Assembly (NCBI GenBank): GCA_947034885.2
Contig: OX344755.2
Span: 24,621,052 to 24,685,051, forward strand
Reading direction: 5' to 3'
DNA: 64,000 nt
Source: Thuidium tamariscinum
Lineage: Eukaryota; Streptophyta; Bryopsida; Hypnales; Thuidiaceae
The translations under genes were made by a program, and so were the position numbers. This document shows positions 12,641-24,897 of the stretch, one piece after another. Position 1 is the first letter of the stretch; every line of letters starts with the position of its first letter. The notes under the pieces are model-generated. The model saw only the letters and a program-made list of their open reading frames with translations. It was not told the origin of the DNA and made no database searches.

Positions 12641-13960
12641 GATGCACTCAAAACTGTTATTGAAAGCATAAGTAAAACACGAGTGTCCTATGGGGCGTCT
12701 TGGTCCTTGAGGGATAAAAAGAAGTCTGCTGCGTTCTTGTCGCGTTGCAGTAATGGACATTTAACTCTGCTACATCTCCTTAAATGAATATTTTTTGAAA
12801 TAAAAATAAACTATTGAATGAGACACTCTCAAATCTCAATTAGTCGCTACGTTTTGTACCCAGAGTTGACGTCCTTCTTGCGCCAGGTCTCGAATCAAAC
12901 GCAGGTTCCTCTGCAATGCAATCCACCACAACCTAATCAGCAACGCAATCAATCCTCGAAGCAAGCAACCAATGCAGGATTTTGAAGCTCATGCTGCGGA
13001 GTCTGCATGGTGGAAGGAGGAGGATTGAAACTCAAAATGCTGCCATTTCTTAATGGTGCTTACAACCTGCAAGCTGTGGAATTAGATTGAAGTCCATGTT
13101 CTTCCAAATTTCAATGGTTGCTTTGTACTCACCAAGTACAACCCATGGTGCATTGATTCACATTTGTTGCTATTTGAGATAATACAGACTTGCATATTGT
13201 AAGTAATGTGCTACAATTTGTTGTAGTGGTCACATAGCACACAGATTGTGTGATATGCATCCACAACAAGCCATAGAATACACACCTCATGCATTACTTA
13301 ATTTACGTTGTAGCCAACTCTGCTTTCTAGGAGCAATATGATGTAGCCTAGTTTGCTTTCCACTCAATAGAGACAACACTGACGTTTCAATTTGTTGCTA
13401 CATTTCATCCTTGGCTACTCTAGAACGAGTATTGCTTCCGTGCTCCACTGCACAAGTTAGTTTCAATTATTTTGTCTTGCAGAAATGACACTAATTCAAA
13501 CAAAATCCTAAATTATGCATTTTTAAAAGGCACACTAGTATAGTAGTTCTAAGTGAAAGCATGAAACACTTGTAGGCTCATTTTGTTGCATTGGGTTATT
13601 TCAAAAGTAGTATTGAAATTAATATGAATACCTTGGCTACAAAATAAGTTACATACAATAGTATAAAAGTTTTTTTTGCTTTCACCCTTGATAGAATTTT
13701 AGATAAATTTAATAATGTAGTCTACACCTATATTCATACTATTTTGAACATTGAGATTGTTATCCATCTTTCATCTATTTTCATCCAATTTTCATCTAGA
13801 TTGACATCAATTAGATCACATTCTGATTCAATATTATTCAAATTAGTATTAAAGGCTCTAATATTATTTAATTTCTTGCATTGCCCTATACAAAGGTCAA
13901 ATTTATCATAAATGAAGTCATTTTTGGTCAAATTAAATCTCTAAAGGGCATTGAGACCAA
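12641..13960. other. AT-rich intergenic DNA
   Basis: No gene is seen. A CTTGGTCCTTGAGGGATAAA stretch near 12700 resembles a decayed end of the TTAACCC elements, but no partner end was found. Confidence 0.4.
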
Positions 13961-13964
13961 AACA

Positions 13965-14210
13965 TTACAGGAGATTTCAGCTCAAAAAAGACTATGAGTT
14001 CCCATGCAATTCAAAACTGCGGAAACTATAGATCAGCAATAAGCTGATGTGGTCGGGTGACGACCACATCAGATTTTTTTTCAATTTCATTGGCCCAAAT
14101 TTTTTAACTTTGTATTTATATCAATTGACTGCTGTTAGTCGTTCCTTCATGCAGGAACAAGGGGAACTAGCCTAAAACAGGCTTTTGAGGAGCCAAATTT
14201 CATCTACTGA
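13965..14210. mobile_element. MITE of the GAGATTTGAG family (copy 1)
   Basis: It starts near ACAGGAGATTTCAGCTC and ends near CCAAATTTCATCTACTGATG, which pair as diverged inverted repeats. It shares the internal words GACTATGAGTTC and AACTGCGGAAAC with copies at 32910, 37609 and 50644. Non-coding. Confidence 0.5.
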
Positions 14211-14511
14211 TGAGTCCAAAGATGACTTTTAAGACTACTATAAAAATGAAAAATGCACCTATTGATTGATAAATTAATTCACTTTCTACAAAATCACTTG
14301 CTAATAGATCTTGTCTTGTTCTATTGTCAAGGTTGTTAAGTGATTGAAGTCTTACAATTAATTTCTTTAAAATGGCAATATTTTAGAAGAATGGCACAAT
14401 GTTTCATTAAAATGGCACAAAATATGTTAAAAATAGCACGACATTCCACTAAAATGGTAGTAAATATCTCAAAATTGGCACATGAATACTGCCACTTTAA
14501 TTAAATTCATT

Positions 14512-14660
14512 CATTAGGGGAGATTTGAGGGCATTTCAACAAGATTGTAAGCTCTGAGATTGTGGAAACTCTTGGAACAATACCACATTAGCAATCTAAC
14601 ATGACCAAGATTGTGTCATGTCAAATTTTAATTTAATTAATTAATTTTTCAAAAAAAAAA
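14512..14660. mobile_element. partial MITE of the GAGATTTGAG family (copy 2)
   Basis: The left end CATTAGGGGAGATTTGAGGG and the internal GAGATTGTGGAAACTC match the family. No right end was found. It lies just downstream of the Cys-rich protein gene and may contribute to its 3' region. Confidence 0.45.
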
Positions 14661-14939
14661 TTCAAAAATTTGAAAAATCAAATTGTCAAGATTAGTTTGC
14701 AGTTTCTCAACAGCAGAAGAAATTGCCATAGGAATAACCCCAAAACAATCTCTTCTTGCCCTCAATTCTTGGGATTGGTTTTGGGTGCCACTTCTCTCTC
14801 CAAATCTGACATGCCGTTCAATTTTGGCACTTCCTTGAGGAATCTGACCCTCTAATACGATGATTGCGTCAACGTCTGTAGCACGAGTAAGTTGCATGGG
14901 CCTAAAGCAACTGATAGCTGAGGATTCAATGCCGGGCAC

Positions 14940-17149
14940 TTACCCTTGACAAGTAGCTCCGGCAGCGCACACCACGTTGCACGCCCCGCAGTTGTTCCCG
15001 TCACTAGCAAAATCGATCTTCGAGCACCCGCGCTCGTCCACCTCCACGCCATAGCAGTAGCTGAAGCCTTCCTTGCAAACCGCATGGCACATCTCGCCTC
15101 CGCACACAGGCTCGGCGTTCGGGAACGAGGGGCAAACGAGCCCGCACCCGCCGCAGTTCAGGATGTTGTACACCACGATCGCCTCGCACCCGTCGGCCAG
15201 CACACCGTTGCAGTCGTCGGTGCCCGTGTAGCACCAGACCAAGCCGCACTGGCCTGCGCTGCACTGGAACACGCCGTTCGGAAACTGATCCTCCCTGCAC
15301 AACGGACCCGCGGGGGGACATGCATGTAACGAGCTTTAGGTAAGCAAGATTAAGATACAGAGGAGAGCATGAGCCGCAACACAAACCCTTAATTAGCTAG
15401 CTTAAGAAGACAGCAGAAGAGAAGACTGAGAACATGCAGGAATGCTACGAGCTAGAGGCAATTGTCTGTCTGTGCTAGCAATGTGTCTAGCTTGGCTTTT
15501 CAAGTACGAGCCTACTCAAACTCCCTCACGAAGTAGCTTTTGTCAATGCAAAGCCTTCTCTCCTTTGGTACCGAGTGAGTAAATGCGTAATTCCAAACAG
15601 AACATCAATGCATAGGCTCCCGTCATCTTCTTCGGTCCAGAGTCAATAAATGCATATTTCTGAATGAATGTGACATCAATGCAAAGCCTCCTTTCGATAT
15701 CCTTTAGGCCAGAGGCAACAATTGCATATTTCCAAACACTACGTCAATGCAAAGCCTCCTCTAGATCTTCTTTGGTCGAGAGCCACTCAACGTGTAATTC
15801 CAAACACATCATTTTTGTTACATTGGGCATTTGGGGTGTCTCAGCTCCAGCACAAAAATGCGGCACGAACCTGCACAAAGCTCTCTGGAAAACTAGGTGT
15901 AGTGTAACTTTGACCTTCAAAGTCGCACAGACACGTGCCCACGTCATGAATATTAGCCAATGTACAGTAACAAACTTGACATTGCATTTTATATGAAAAA
16001 CCGTTTTGGATTGCTCTGAGCAAACCGAGTTTACAAGAAATGGGTTGTTGCCCACCTGCAAGTGGCGCCACATTGGCCGCAATTGGCTCGGTCAGACCCC
16101 GCGCCGAAGGTTTCGCAGCCATCGAGGGTCATGTTGTTGTTGCAGTCCTTCCAGCCGGAGTTGCATTGTGCGCTGCAGCGGCCGTTGACGCAAGTAGGGA
16201 CGGCGTTCGCACGCGTGGGGCACTTGGTGCCGCACTTGCCGCAGTTGAGCGGGGACGTTTGGAGCTGCGAAGAGGTGGTCTCGCAGCCGTTGCTGCTCTG
16301 GCCGTCGCAGTCGTGGAAGTTTTTGGTGCAGCGGTAGTTGCAGCGGCCGTTGCTGCATATGGGCGTGCTGTTAGGGCGCTGGGGGCACTTCACGCCGCAG
16401 CAGCCGCAGTTCTTCGCGTCCGTCTTCGTGGATGTCAGGCAAGGCTTTGCGGGGTTCTTGCCGCAGGTTTTGAACCCGGGAGGACAGCCAGCGTCAACAA
16501 TACCTGACCATCCAAGCATGCACGCGCACGATTGAAACAATAATCATATACTTGAATCTTCCATATTTCGTGCCACGAGAATAAGCTAGGATGAAGCGCA
16601 AGAGAACAGCAATAAAGGTTAGAATTCACCTAGGTCACGAAAACAATAGATCAATGGGCACTGAGCATCCTACAATTGCAATGATCAGACCAGAAACCCC
16701 ATCTATTTGAAAGTCTTAAGAAGTCAACGCAGAATTGTGAGATCGATGCCATTAATACTCTGAAACTGCATTAGCATTAATTTGTTTCAGCGTTCCGTAC
16801 CAATCTCATCAGAAGTTCTGTGTCAATCCAAGCACCTATACCCATTTGCAAATACTACGTACCACTGTGGCTCCCCGTAATATTCCTCTGTGAGCTTACA
16901 GACTTCAAGCCCGTTCTCAGGAAGAATGGACACAAACGGAACTAGCTAATGCTAGCCAAAACAAGGTCGAATGTAGCCTAGCTAGAAATGCAAAGACGGT
17001 TTATTAATTTGAACACCCATTTATTGTGACTCTGCAATGCCAGGCGCACATACAGAAGTACGCAAGAAATTCTCACCAGTTTGCAGAGAACAGATTACTA
17101 GCAGGACGGAGATTGCGACAAATGTTGCCGACTGCCAGTTGAGCCCCAT
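14940..17149 (-). CDS. secreted tandem 8-Cys repeat protein, Stig1-like
   Basis: Exons on the minus strand are 17149-17077, 16503-16056 and 15294-14940, with phases 1 and 2 matching across both GT-AG introns. The product is 291 residues. Exon 1 is a textbook signal peptide: MGLNWQS, then a hydrophobic core about 8-22. The mature part opens with GCPPGFKTCG and then holds four repeats of about 55 residues starting at 56, 111, 165 and 220, plus a half repeat at 275. Each reads NCGxCGxxC, then PxC, GxC, C, DC and GCE; repeat 1 has an extra Cys (NCGCCG). NCGxCGxxC is the hallmark of plant Stig1-like extracellular proteins, and the longer DC...GCE form also resembles repeats in myxobacterial surface proteins. 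It probably acts in the apoplast or wall, by inference. The frame stops right after CQG, but that stop overlaps a strong GTAAGT donor, so a further 3' exon is possible. Confidence 0.8.
15543..15812. repeat. minisatellite in intron 2 of the Cys-rich gene
   Basis: Four imperfect units start at about 15543, 15605, 15676 and 15744, a period of 62-71 bases. Each begins TCAATGCAAAGCCTCC and contains TCTTTGGTCCAGAG and CATATTTCCAAACA variants. It lies wholly inside the 762-base intron. Confidence 0.75.
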
Positions 17150-17471
17150 TCTGTGTCGATCTCTTCAATTCCTGCCCAACGGTGCGCAGGTTGCAGATTG
17201 TGAGTCAAGCGTAGTACGCTGATGAAGTGTGAGTATCTATACATTTTACACACCAATATCGATCTGTGGAGCGTCCACTGAAGTTGATGGGACGGTGAAC
17301 GTCCTGCATCTCTAGCTATACGACACTGTAGGCTGCGTGCGAGATTGGATTGAATTTGGGGTGATAGCAAAAGTCTGCTAGTGTGTCGTTGGCGACACAG
17401 CGCCCGATTCAGGGCGCTGATTTTTGGGAGGAGGAAATAGGATGTGCCGAGCTTCTGAAGTTCAATAGGGA

Positions 17472-17743
17472 GGCTATTAATTAAACCCGTCCCACGAAGT
17501 GAGACCAGCGGGCTGGATTTACCCCAGGCTATATTTTATTTTATTTTGCACATTATTATTATTTTTTCGAATTCTGAATTCATATTTGCAATCAGAGATC
17601 CTGAATTAGCTAAGTGAGGTCAAGAACATAATTATCCAAAACATGGCACAAAATAGGGGGCTTTTTCTTCACTTTTATCCTTGGATAATACGAATTATAC
17701 CTTGCTGGTCCTACTTCATAAGACAGATTTAATGTCTTTTGTG
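17472..17743. mobile_element. MULE-like MITE (second copy)
   Basis: It is flanked by CAATAGGGA (17463-17471) and CAATAGTGA (17744-17752), an 8/9 direct repeat. The inverted ends contain ATTAAACCCGTCCCACGAAG and, from the other side, ATTAAATCTGTCTTATGAAG, the same core as the element at 1676-2218. It sits about 320 bases upstream of the Cys-rich gene's start codon, so it may affect its promoter. Confidence 0.7.
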
Positions 17744-17752
17744 CAATAGTGA

Positions 17753-18578
17753 CTCTTTGCAATAACAATTAGAGTTTGTTACACCTTCACCACCACTGCA
17801 TGTCTTAAAGAAAGTGCACAACTTAGTTTCCTTGAGAATTCAAAGTAGGGGTTGTCACAACACTTCTAATATTGGCACATTTCCCTGAAAATATCCACGT
17901 GTTTAGCGGTCATTGGTTGTCCACAAAAGCCAGATCATGAATTCCTTGAGAAATTTGAGTGTTGTTTCTTCTTGTGAGCAAGTGAAGAAACAATACTTGT
18001 GACAGATTTCTTGAAGAATGTTTCATCCTCCACTCCTCTAGCTAGTGTCATCCTTCACAGATTTTACTTTCTTTGTTGCTCATTAATGTTGGAGGCTTTG
18101 ATGGTTGGTGAGCTTGAGAGTATTCATTGTTCATCCCAGTTTCATGGAAGTAAACTGATTATTGGATTTTCATTCTCCATACTCAATGCATTTAAAAGGG
18201 GTGTCACACCACTTGAGAGGACAATGGCTCCTCATTGGCTCCTTGCTTTTCTCACCAACTTCTCATTCTTTGAGAAAATTTGCTTCTAAAAAGTGGTGTG
18301 ACAATCCCTAATGCTGATTCTTTTCCTTCAAAGGTGAAGAAACGTTCCAGAGGAAAAAAATTCTGAGGACTTTTGTAATTTAGTTGATTATGCTTGACTT
18401 GTGGAGCTCCCATTAGTTTTGTAAGTAATAGAGTCTTTGAGAATTGCTTCAAACAACAAAAAAGGGTGTCACACCTCCTTCATGTAATCATGCAGAACAT
18501 TCAACATAGGCTCTTCAGTATTTTCTTTCACCACTTTCTGTAAATTTAGAGAATTTTTCCTTCTCAAAGGATATGGTT
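17753..18578. other. intergenic with scattered GGTGTCACACC words
   Basis: No gene is seen. Short words such as GTGTCACACC and AGTGGTGTGAC recur on both strands near 18200, 18290 and 18465, and again near 19405. They suggest an eroded inverted-repeat element whose limits I cannot set. Confidence 0.35.
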
Positions 18579-19389
18579 GTTAGTATGTGAGCATAGAAAG
18601 TGTGAGCCCATATATAAGCCTAGAATTCTATACACCTATAGTATAGGTTTTTATATTATAGACACCTCAATGGTTATAGTGTATCTATGTTCTAAACACC
18701 TATATTATAGGTGTTTCTATTATAAATACTTTTAGTGAGTGTATTATACTTTTACTTAGGCTCCTCAGGGGGTGCAGTCCATGTATCTATAGTAGACCAC
18801 GTGTGAACAAGTGAATGTACAATCTCATAATACTTTCTTAGAAACTATAATTTCAACCTATAATTTTGAAGTTTATTTAATAATGTTTATAGGTTTCTAT
18901 TACCAAAAATTTCAATCCCAAATATCATGTGATATATTGTCTAGAAAGGATTGAAAAATGAACTAAAATGGCATGTTTTTAAATTAAAATATTCATAGAG
19001 ATCACATAAAGATGACTATTGCATCAATATTCAGCCAAAATAAACTTTTGATAGAAAGCTATTCTATAGATTTTTTTTTTCATTTTCCAAATTTTTTTTC
19101 TTATATAAAGTAGGGATGTGAAAGTTATTTTCAACTTTACAATGTATATTTTTTCTTCAAAAATTTGTAACTAATTATTATTAACATAAAAAATACCAAT
19201 AATTCAGAACATAAACTTTCAAAGTAGAAAAACCTATTCATATTTCTTTTAGGAAAAAATATATATATTAGGATATAAAATAGGGTGTCTAAAATTTGTT
19301 CACTCATAGTCTACTATAGATATATAGAGTGCACCCCCAGAGTTAGGCTGAAGGCTTATAGGCTCACACTTCTATGCTTACATACTTGC
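18579..19389. mobile_element. CTAG-TIR MITE, copy A, split by an hAT-like MITE
   Basis: The left end ATGTGAGCATAGAAAGTGTG and the right end GGCTCACACTTCTATGCTTA pair as terminal inverted repeats. Internal blocks (ACACCTATAGTATAGG, ATTATAGACACCTCAATG) are shared with copies at 29655, 31721, 35184 and 40264. Removing 18764-19342 restores the usual 190-220 base length. Confidence 0.75.
18764..19342. mobile_element. hAT-like MITE nested in copy A
   Basis: The terminal repeats CTCAGGGGGTGCA and, reversed from the far end, CTCTGGGGGTGCA continue into ATGTATCTATAGTAGACCA versus ATATATCTATAGTAGACTA. Flanks TTAGGCTC (18756-18763) and TTAGGCTG (19343-19350) form an 8-base duplication (7/8), as in hAT elements. 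AT-rich and non-coding inside. Confidence 0.7.
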
Positions 19390-21485
19390 GTCATTGCTTA
19401 GAGGAGGTGTGACTATTCCTAATGAGGTTTAGATATAAATTATTTTGAGAATCTAAAATAAACCTTATTCTGAAAGCATCTTCTAATACAAAGGCAACAT
19501 ATTTTGTTTTCTTCAATGCACCAATAGTGTGTAAATTTTAGGAAGAGGATACTTTTAGTGATCATTGCGTTTCAACTCCAAAAGTTCATGACTAATTCTA
19601 TGAAGGTCCAAAACTTATGAAATGAATTGAATTAAATGTTTATTCTATTTTTTTCTACAAAAATTTAAGAAATTCTTTTAGGAATTTAGCTTCTTCTAAA
19701 CTAAGCCCGTAAAAAAGGTCATTCAACTAACTTATCCAACTTTTTTTGAACTTTTGAAGGTTTGAATTTTGTGTCTTTGGCAAATAGAATAAATTTGACA
19801 ATTCAACATTTTGGATTATTAAACTCAACTTATTTTTTAGTTTACCACCTACTTTCCTTCAATTCCCATATTAAATTAGTATTTCCTCAAGGGATGCATA
19901 ATTACATATGTGTGTGTGTTTAGGGGTTTGTTAATATCATGCAATCAAGCCCTAATGGTCCTAATGGCCCTAACACATGGAGGCTATGTAGGTAAATTTT
20001 GTGAATTTTTGTAGGGTTGTCTCTTGGGGAGATCACTTTTAGTTCTTTTTTAAAACTATGTGAATTAAAAGATAGGGTCCATTTAATTCAAGGGGTAAAT
20101 TTTTTTTATAATATGTAGGATTACTATAGGGTCAATGAAATGCTACACACTCTATTATATATATGTTAGATCGTGTAAAACATCATGTAGTAGGAATTTT
20201 TAATAATACGTTAGCCTTAACAAGTAGAAGTTGTACAAATTTTTCATTGTACAATGAATATAGATGTAGATAGATAATTTCATGTAGATGACAAAAATGA
20301 ATACAATTAAGCTTAAGGAATCTACAATGAAGGATAGTACACTAAAAATTTTCCACATGTAATACAAATAGTATACATAATTAAAAATTAAATACAAGTG
20401 TAAGACATTAATTATAAGTGACAGAAATTGCCTCGTTCAGCATGAATATGGAGCCTTTACCTTTGTAGATTCAAAAAATTAAAAATTGTGTAACATAAGA
20501 ATAAAATTTATGGTCCATTTAACTTCAATCTTTGAAGTCATATATGTTATACACAATCAGAGTGAGTAGAATTTTTATAGGATAGTTTCAATGGAGATTT
20601 TGAAAGTATTTAGTATTAAACTTCTTCTTATTCTCTAAATCATGAAGGGTGTTTTGGGAAGAAAAAAATCTAAATAGCCAATTTTAGATGCATTGTCCAA
20701 TTTTTAAAAAAAATTCAATCATACAAAAAATTTATTGAACAAGTAAGGCAATGTCTAGGAAAACATTTAGCCTATTTGTCCTTGTGGATTGAAAGATTAC
20801 AATGTTTGAAGTGAGAATTTTCTTTTATTACCACTAAACAAGGGTAATGAACTTTAAGCCTTGTTAGAGTGAAGTTTTTGACCATTCATGAGTATATGGT
20901 GTTAGGTTCAGTCACAAAAAAAATTCAAAAGCAAGTATGGAATTTTGCTTGTTCTAAATCAATCTACAATGAAAGATTTGGCAATATACTAGGCATTTTT
21001 TGATGTCATCTTATGCAATGAAGAAATTTTTCACTTGAAATTGAAATTTAATAAAATTTTCAAAAGAAAACATTTGGAATATGTAGGAAAAGTTTCAAGA
21101 ACTTTGACTTCATAGGTTGCAAAATAATAGAACTTGAAGTTAAAATTTTTTAATTTTGAGCTACCCCAATATAGCTAACAAAATTTGACTTCTCTTAGAA
21201 TGTGAATTGAGAACTAAATTTTTTTAGGGCACTTATTAGTTGTATAAGTATGTAGTAGAAGGAAAAAAGTTTGTAAAGAAAGAAGGAGGGAAAAATTAGA
21301 CACTTGAATTTTAAATGTAAAATACCTCCACTTAAAAACCCACAAGAATGAATTTACAAAAACCATAGGGTATTGAAAATATGCCCTTTGTAGATTTTTA
21401 TGTAAAAATACACTCATCTTAAATACTAAAATTAAGGTAAATAGCCTTACATCAAATATCCTCTTAACTCAAGTTATTATATACC
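19390..21485. other. AT-rich intergenic DNA
   Basis: No gene or bounded element was recognised. Poly-A/T runs are frequent. Confidence 0.55.
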
Positions 21486-22394
21486 TTAACCCCTAAAAGC
21501 CCATTGTCCCTTCGGGGGACAATTTGGAGTTTAGGCAGGTTCCATAGACCTCAATTTTTAATGAAGCTTTTGAATCTTTCTCATAATATAGGAAAAATGA
21601 TTAGCTTTGTAGGAATATATTTTTTATTTGAATTGGTGCCCAGGAGCAAAAGTTATACTACAGAAAGCCCAAATTTTAACTTGGCAAGCAGAAAAATAAA
21701 TCCACAAAAACTTGAAATTGAAATTAAATTTTTTTAATCTTATAGATTGTATTTTTGTCTATGTGTGAAGATTTGATTCATTCCATTTGGATTAGTTATG
21801 TAAAAGTCATGAACAATCTTGTTTTTGGGTAGTTTTTGAAAAAATAACTTATAGGATTCATTTCTGAATGAAATTTTCATATTTAAAAAAAAATTATTGA
21901 CAAGGTTAAATTTTCTTGCTAGAACTATTTCACCGTTGAGAATATTGTGTTTCAATTCCATCTTAGAGCTATTAACAATTTCATTTTTCTTTCAATCTTG
22001 GACCTACCTCTACTTAATAATTTTTTAAAGAATGAAAATCAAGCATTCTTTTTTGAAATTTTTTCCTAGACTTTCAACTCAATTCTTAAGGAAATTTTTT
22101 TTAATTCAAAGTCTATAGTGTTAAAAAAACTCAACAAATGGCAATTAAAGTCATTTGAAATTGCAGGACAGTGTTTCAAAAAACTATGTTTTCCAACTTT
22201 GAATGCTCATATCTTCCAATTTATATGGTCAAATTTCATAAAAATTTTACCACTTGATTTCAGACAAACAAAGTAGAAGGTTCTATAGTTAGATTCTATA
22301 AAAACACTTTTTTTTGTTCTTTGGATGAACACAACAAAAATGGCAGTTTGAGTGGTTTTTGACAAAACAATGGCCTTGGGCCTTTAGGGGTTAA
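21486..22394 (+). mobile_element. piggyBac-like non-autonomous element, both ends present
   Basis: The left end TTAACCCCTAAAAGCCCA and the right end, read in reverse, TTAACCCCTAAAGGCCCA match at 17 of 18 positions. No direct repeat extends beyond TTAA, so TTAA itself is the likely target duplication, with CCCCTAAA as the inverted repeat. It is 909 bases with no transposase frame. An inverted truncated copy opens the window (1-556). Confidence 0.7.
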
Positions 22395-22743
22395 ACTACA
22401 AAGAATAATCTCCCCAAGGGTTGTCTTTACAAGAATTTTTAAATTCTTCTTATTTAATTCATGTAGTTTATATTTCATTTTTAAAAAAATTGCAATAATT
22501 TTATGTAACCTATGTTCATTATAAATACAAGATAGTAGCAAATTTTGTTCAAGAACTTGGTGGAGTCATAGGATAATTAATCTCTAAAAATTGAATATAA
22601 AAAAATTATATAAAAAACAAGAAGTGGAAAATTCAAGAAGCTAGTTACAAAGATAAACTACTTTGAAATCAAAAGTGGAATCCAACATTCTAGGTACTTT
22701 CAAACTAAAGAAGTTTCAAGTACAAACTACTTTCAATACTAAT

Positions 22744-23692
22744 TTAACCCTTAAAGGACCAAAATGCCTTTTTTGGCAATATAGTGATTTTGGGCAAGTA
22801 TGTGTGACTAAAGATTTCCATGTTTTGGAACCAAACTTTAATAGAAGATAGGGGACAAGGAGTATCTTTAAAGCCCAACAATTTTTGTGACTTTTGACTA
22901 CATGGTTGAAAAGTTATCGCATAATATATTGTTTGTTTCTCAACTCGGACAGTTCGGGCCTTGGTTCGGGCAGATTAGGAAAATCTCTTTTTTTGGAAAC
23001 CAAAATTTTTAATTGGTTTTATAGATTTATATATACATGGAAAGCTTTGAATCAGTCTATTTGGATTAATGAGTCAAAATTTATGAAGAATTTTAGTTTG
23101 TGGGTACTTATGGATTCTCTACTCTAAAATAAACTTTGAAGTCTTTTATTTTACTCAATTTTCAATATTTTTGAAAAAAAACCAAAAAAAGCATTGGTTG
23201 TAGATTGTTTATTACAACATTTGAACCATTAGGATTGGCATTTTTCAATTCAATAAATAAATTGTTAACAATTTAGTATTTTGAATCATTCTCTACTTCT
23301 TTCTACTTACTATTTTTCTTGTATATGTTGGACAATTCCAAATGATTTGAAAATTTTCAAGCATGTAGCCAACTTTAATTGAAAAATGAATCCAAAGGAT
23401 AACAACCATTTTGAACATTTTTTTATACAAATTTGGCCTTCTAAAGTACAGCTGCCCGGATTTTTGCAATGGTAAAAAAAGAATTTTTCTAACTTCGAAC
23501 ACTAATATCTTGCAATCTACAGGGCGAAACTTTCTGAAATTTTTTCTACATCTTCTCAAACTAGTACACTAAAATATCCTATGGTTACATTATACCAAAA
23601 ATGTTTTTTTTCTAAAATTTGGTAGTTGTCTTTGAAATGACAGTTTTGGAGTAGTTTTGGTAAAAACATAGTCAAAAACCTTTAGGGGTTAA
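22744..23692 (+). mobile_element. piggyBac-like non-autonomous element, second subfamily
   Basis: It starts TTAACCCTTAAAGGACCAAA and ends, in reverse, TTAACCCCTAAAGGTTTTT. It is 949 bases. The body is the reverse complement of elements at about 28470-29344, 30055-30937 and 52521-53792 (shared block TTCCAAATGATTTGAAAATT in this orientation). No coding sequence. Confidence 0.7.
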
Positions 23693-24150
23693 AGTACTTC
23701 CAAACACAAAGTATTGTTAAGAAAAACCCAAATAGAAACAAGTGCTGAGTTCAAACTCATGATAGACACCTAAATGTAGTGTTCAAATGCTATATGCAAA
23801 TGCAAGTGTATGTGTTAGAAAACACAATACAAAGCATATACAAAATGTTTAAAAATTGGAGTCTATAGGATAATTGAATTTACATTCAAAGTTCAAAACG
23901 TAGGAACAAACCATATGTTAGAGCCACAAGTAATCCAAAATTTGAAACAATTTGTGCAACTATATGTTCCAAACCTTCTCTCTTGATCCAAACATTAAAA
24001 GCTTGAGCTTCCTCTTTAAAAACCAAACCTCTAAGCTTGTTCATACATCCACAACATTCCCAACTTGTAACCTATGTGAGTTAAAGTAAACAAAACCCTC
24101 AATCCAAAAACTTAGCAAATGTCAAAGCCTTGAATTGCAAGTGTTGTCAT

Positions 24151-24897
24151 TTAATTCCTAAATGCAAAAACTTTGATTTCTAGCAATCTAGTGATTTTGG
24201 GCAAATCACTATAAGTGGAGTTTTTAGTTTTTCTTTTTAAATCTCACAAAACATATTCCTACAAAGTAGCTTTAAGGTCCAACAATTTTCATAACTATTG
24301 ACTATATGGTTAAAAGATTATTGCATGATATATGATTTTCATCACTCGGCTTGTAGTCTAGGCAACTCAAAATACTTTTTTTAAAATCATTTTCTTAAGA
24401 AATAAAATTTGAAATTGATCCTTTAGATTTACATACACATACAAAGCTTCAAATCATTCCATTTTGATCAATGAAATAAAAATTATAAGGAGTTTAATTT
24501 GTAGGTAGGTACAGTTTTTAGAAACTCCATAATTATCCACAAACTAAGACTTCACATAACTTTCATCTCATAAATCAAGATGGAATGATTCAAAGCTTCC
24601 TATGTGTATATAATTCTAAAGAATCAATTTCAAATTTCATTTTAAAAAAAAGTAGTTCTTAAAGAAATTTTTTGAGTTGTCTGGGTTGTCTGTCAAGCAA
24701 TGAAAACTACATATCATACAATAACTTTTTAACCATGCAGACAATCAATATTTATCAAAAATTTTGGGCCTTAAAGCTACTCTTTAGGCACATGTTCTAT
24801 GAGATTTTCAAAGAAAAAAATTAAAAACTCCACTTGTAGTGAATTGCACAAAATTGCTATATTGCCAAAAAACGCAATTTTTGCATTTAATGGTTAA
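24151..24897. mobile_element. foldback piggyBac-like derivative (long inverted repeat)
   Basis: The left half (from TTAATTCCTAAATGCAAAAA) is mirrored by the right half (reversed: TTAACCATTAAATGCAAAAA), with a centre near 24520. Each arm of about 370 bases corresponds to one end of the element at 22744-23692. If transcribed, it would form a long imperfect hairpin. Confidence 0.7.

Noticed and set aside
12380-12740. A possible TTAA-element right end near 12700 (CTTGGTCCTTGAGGGATAAA)
   Set aside because: Only one end is present and it lacks the TTAA, so it may be chance resemblance.
15004-16507. Ala- and Arg-rich frames on both strands over the Cys-rich gene
   Set aside because: They are alternative frames of the same GC-rich exons; only one minus frame gives the signal peptide, ordered cysteines and matching splice phases.
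21486-23692. Reading the TTAACCC elements as PIF/Harbinger MITEs with TTA/TAA targets
   Set aside because: Harbinger duplications are direct TWA triplets outside the terminal repeat; here the palindromic TTAA is present at both ends and no direct TTA...TTA pair with a Harbinger-type end fits all copies.
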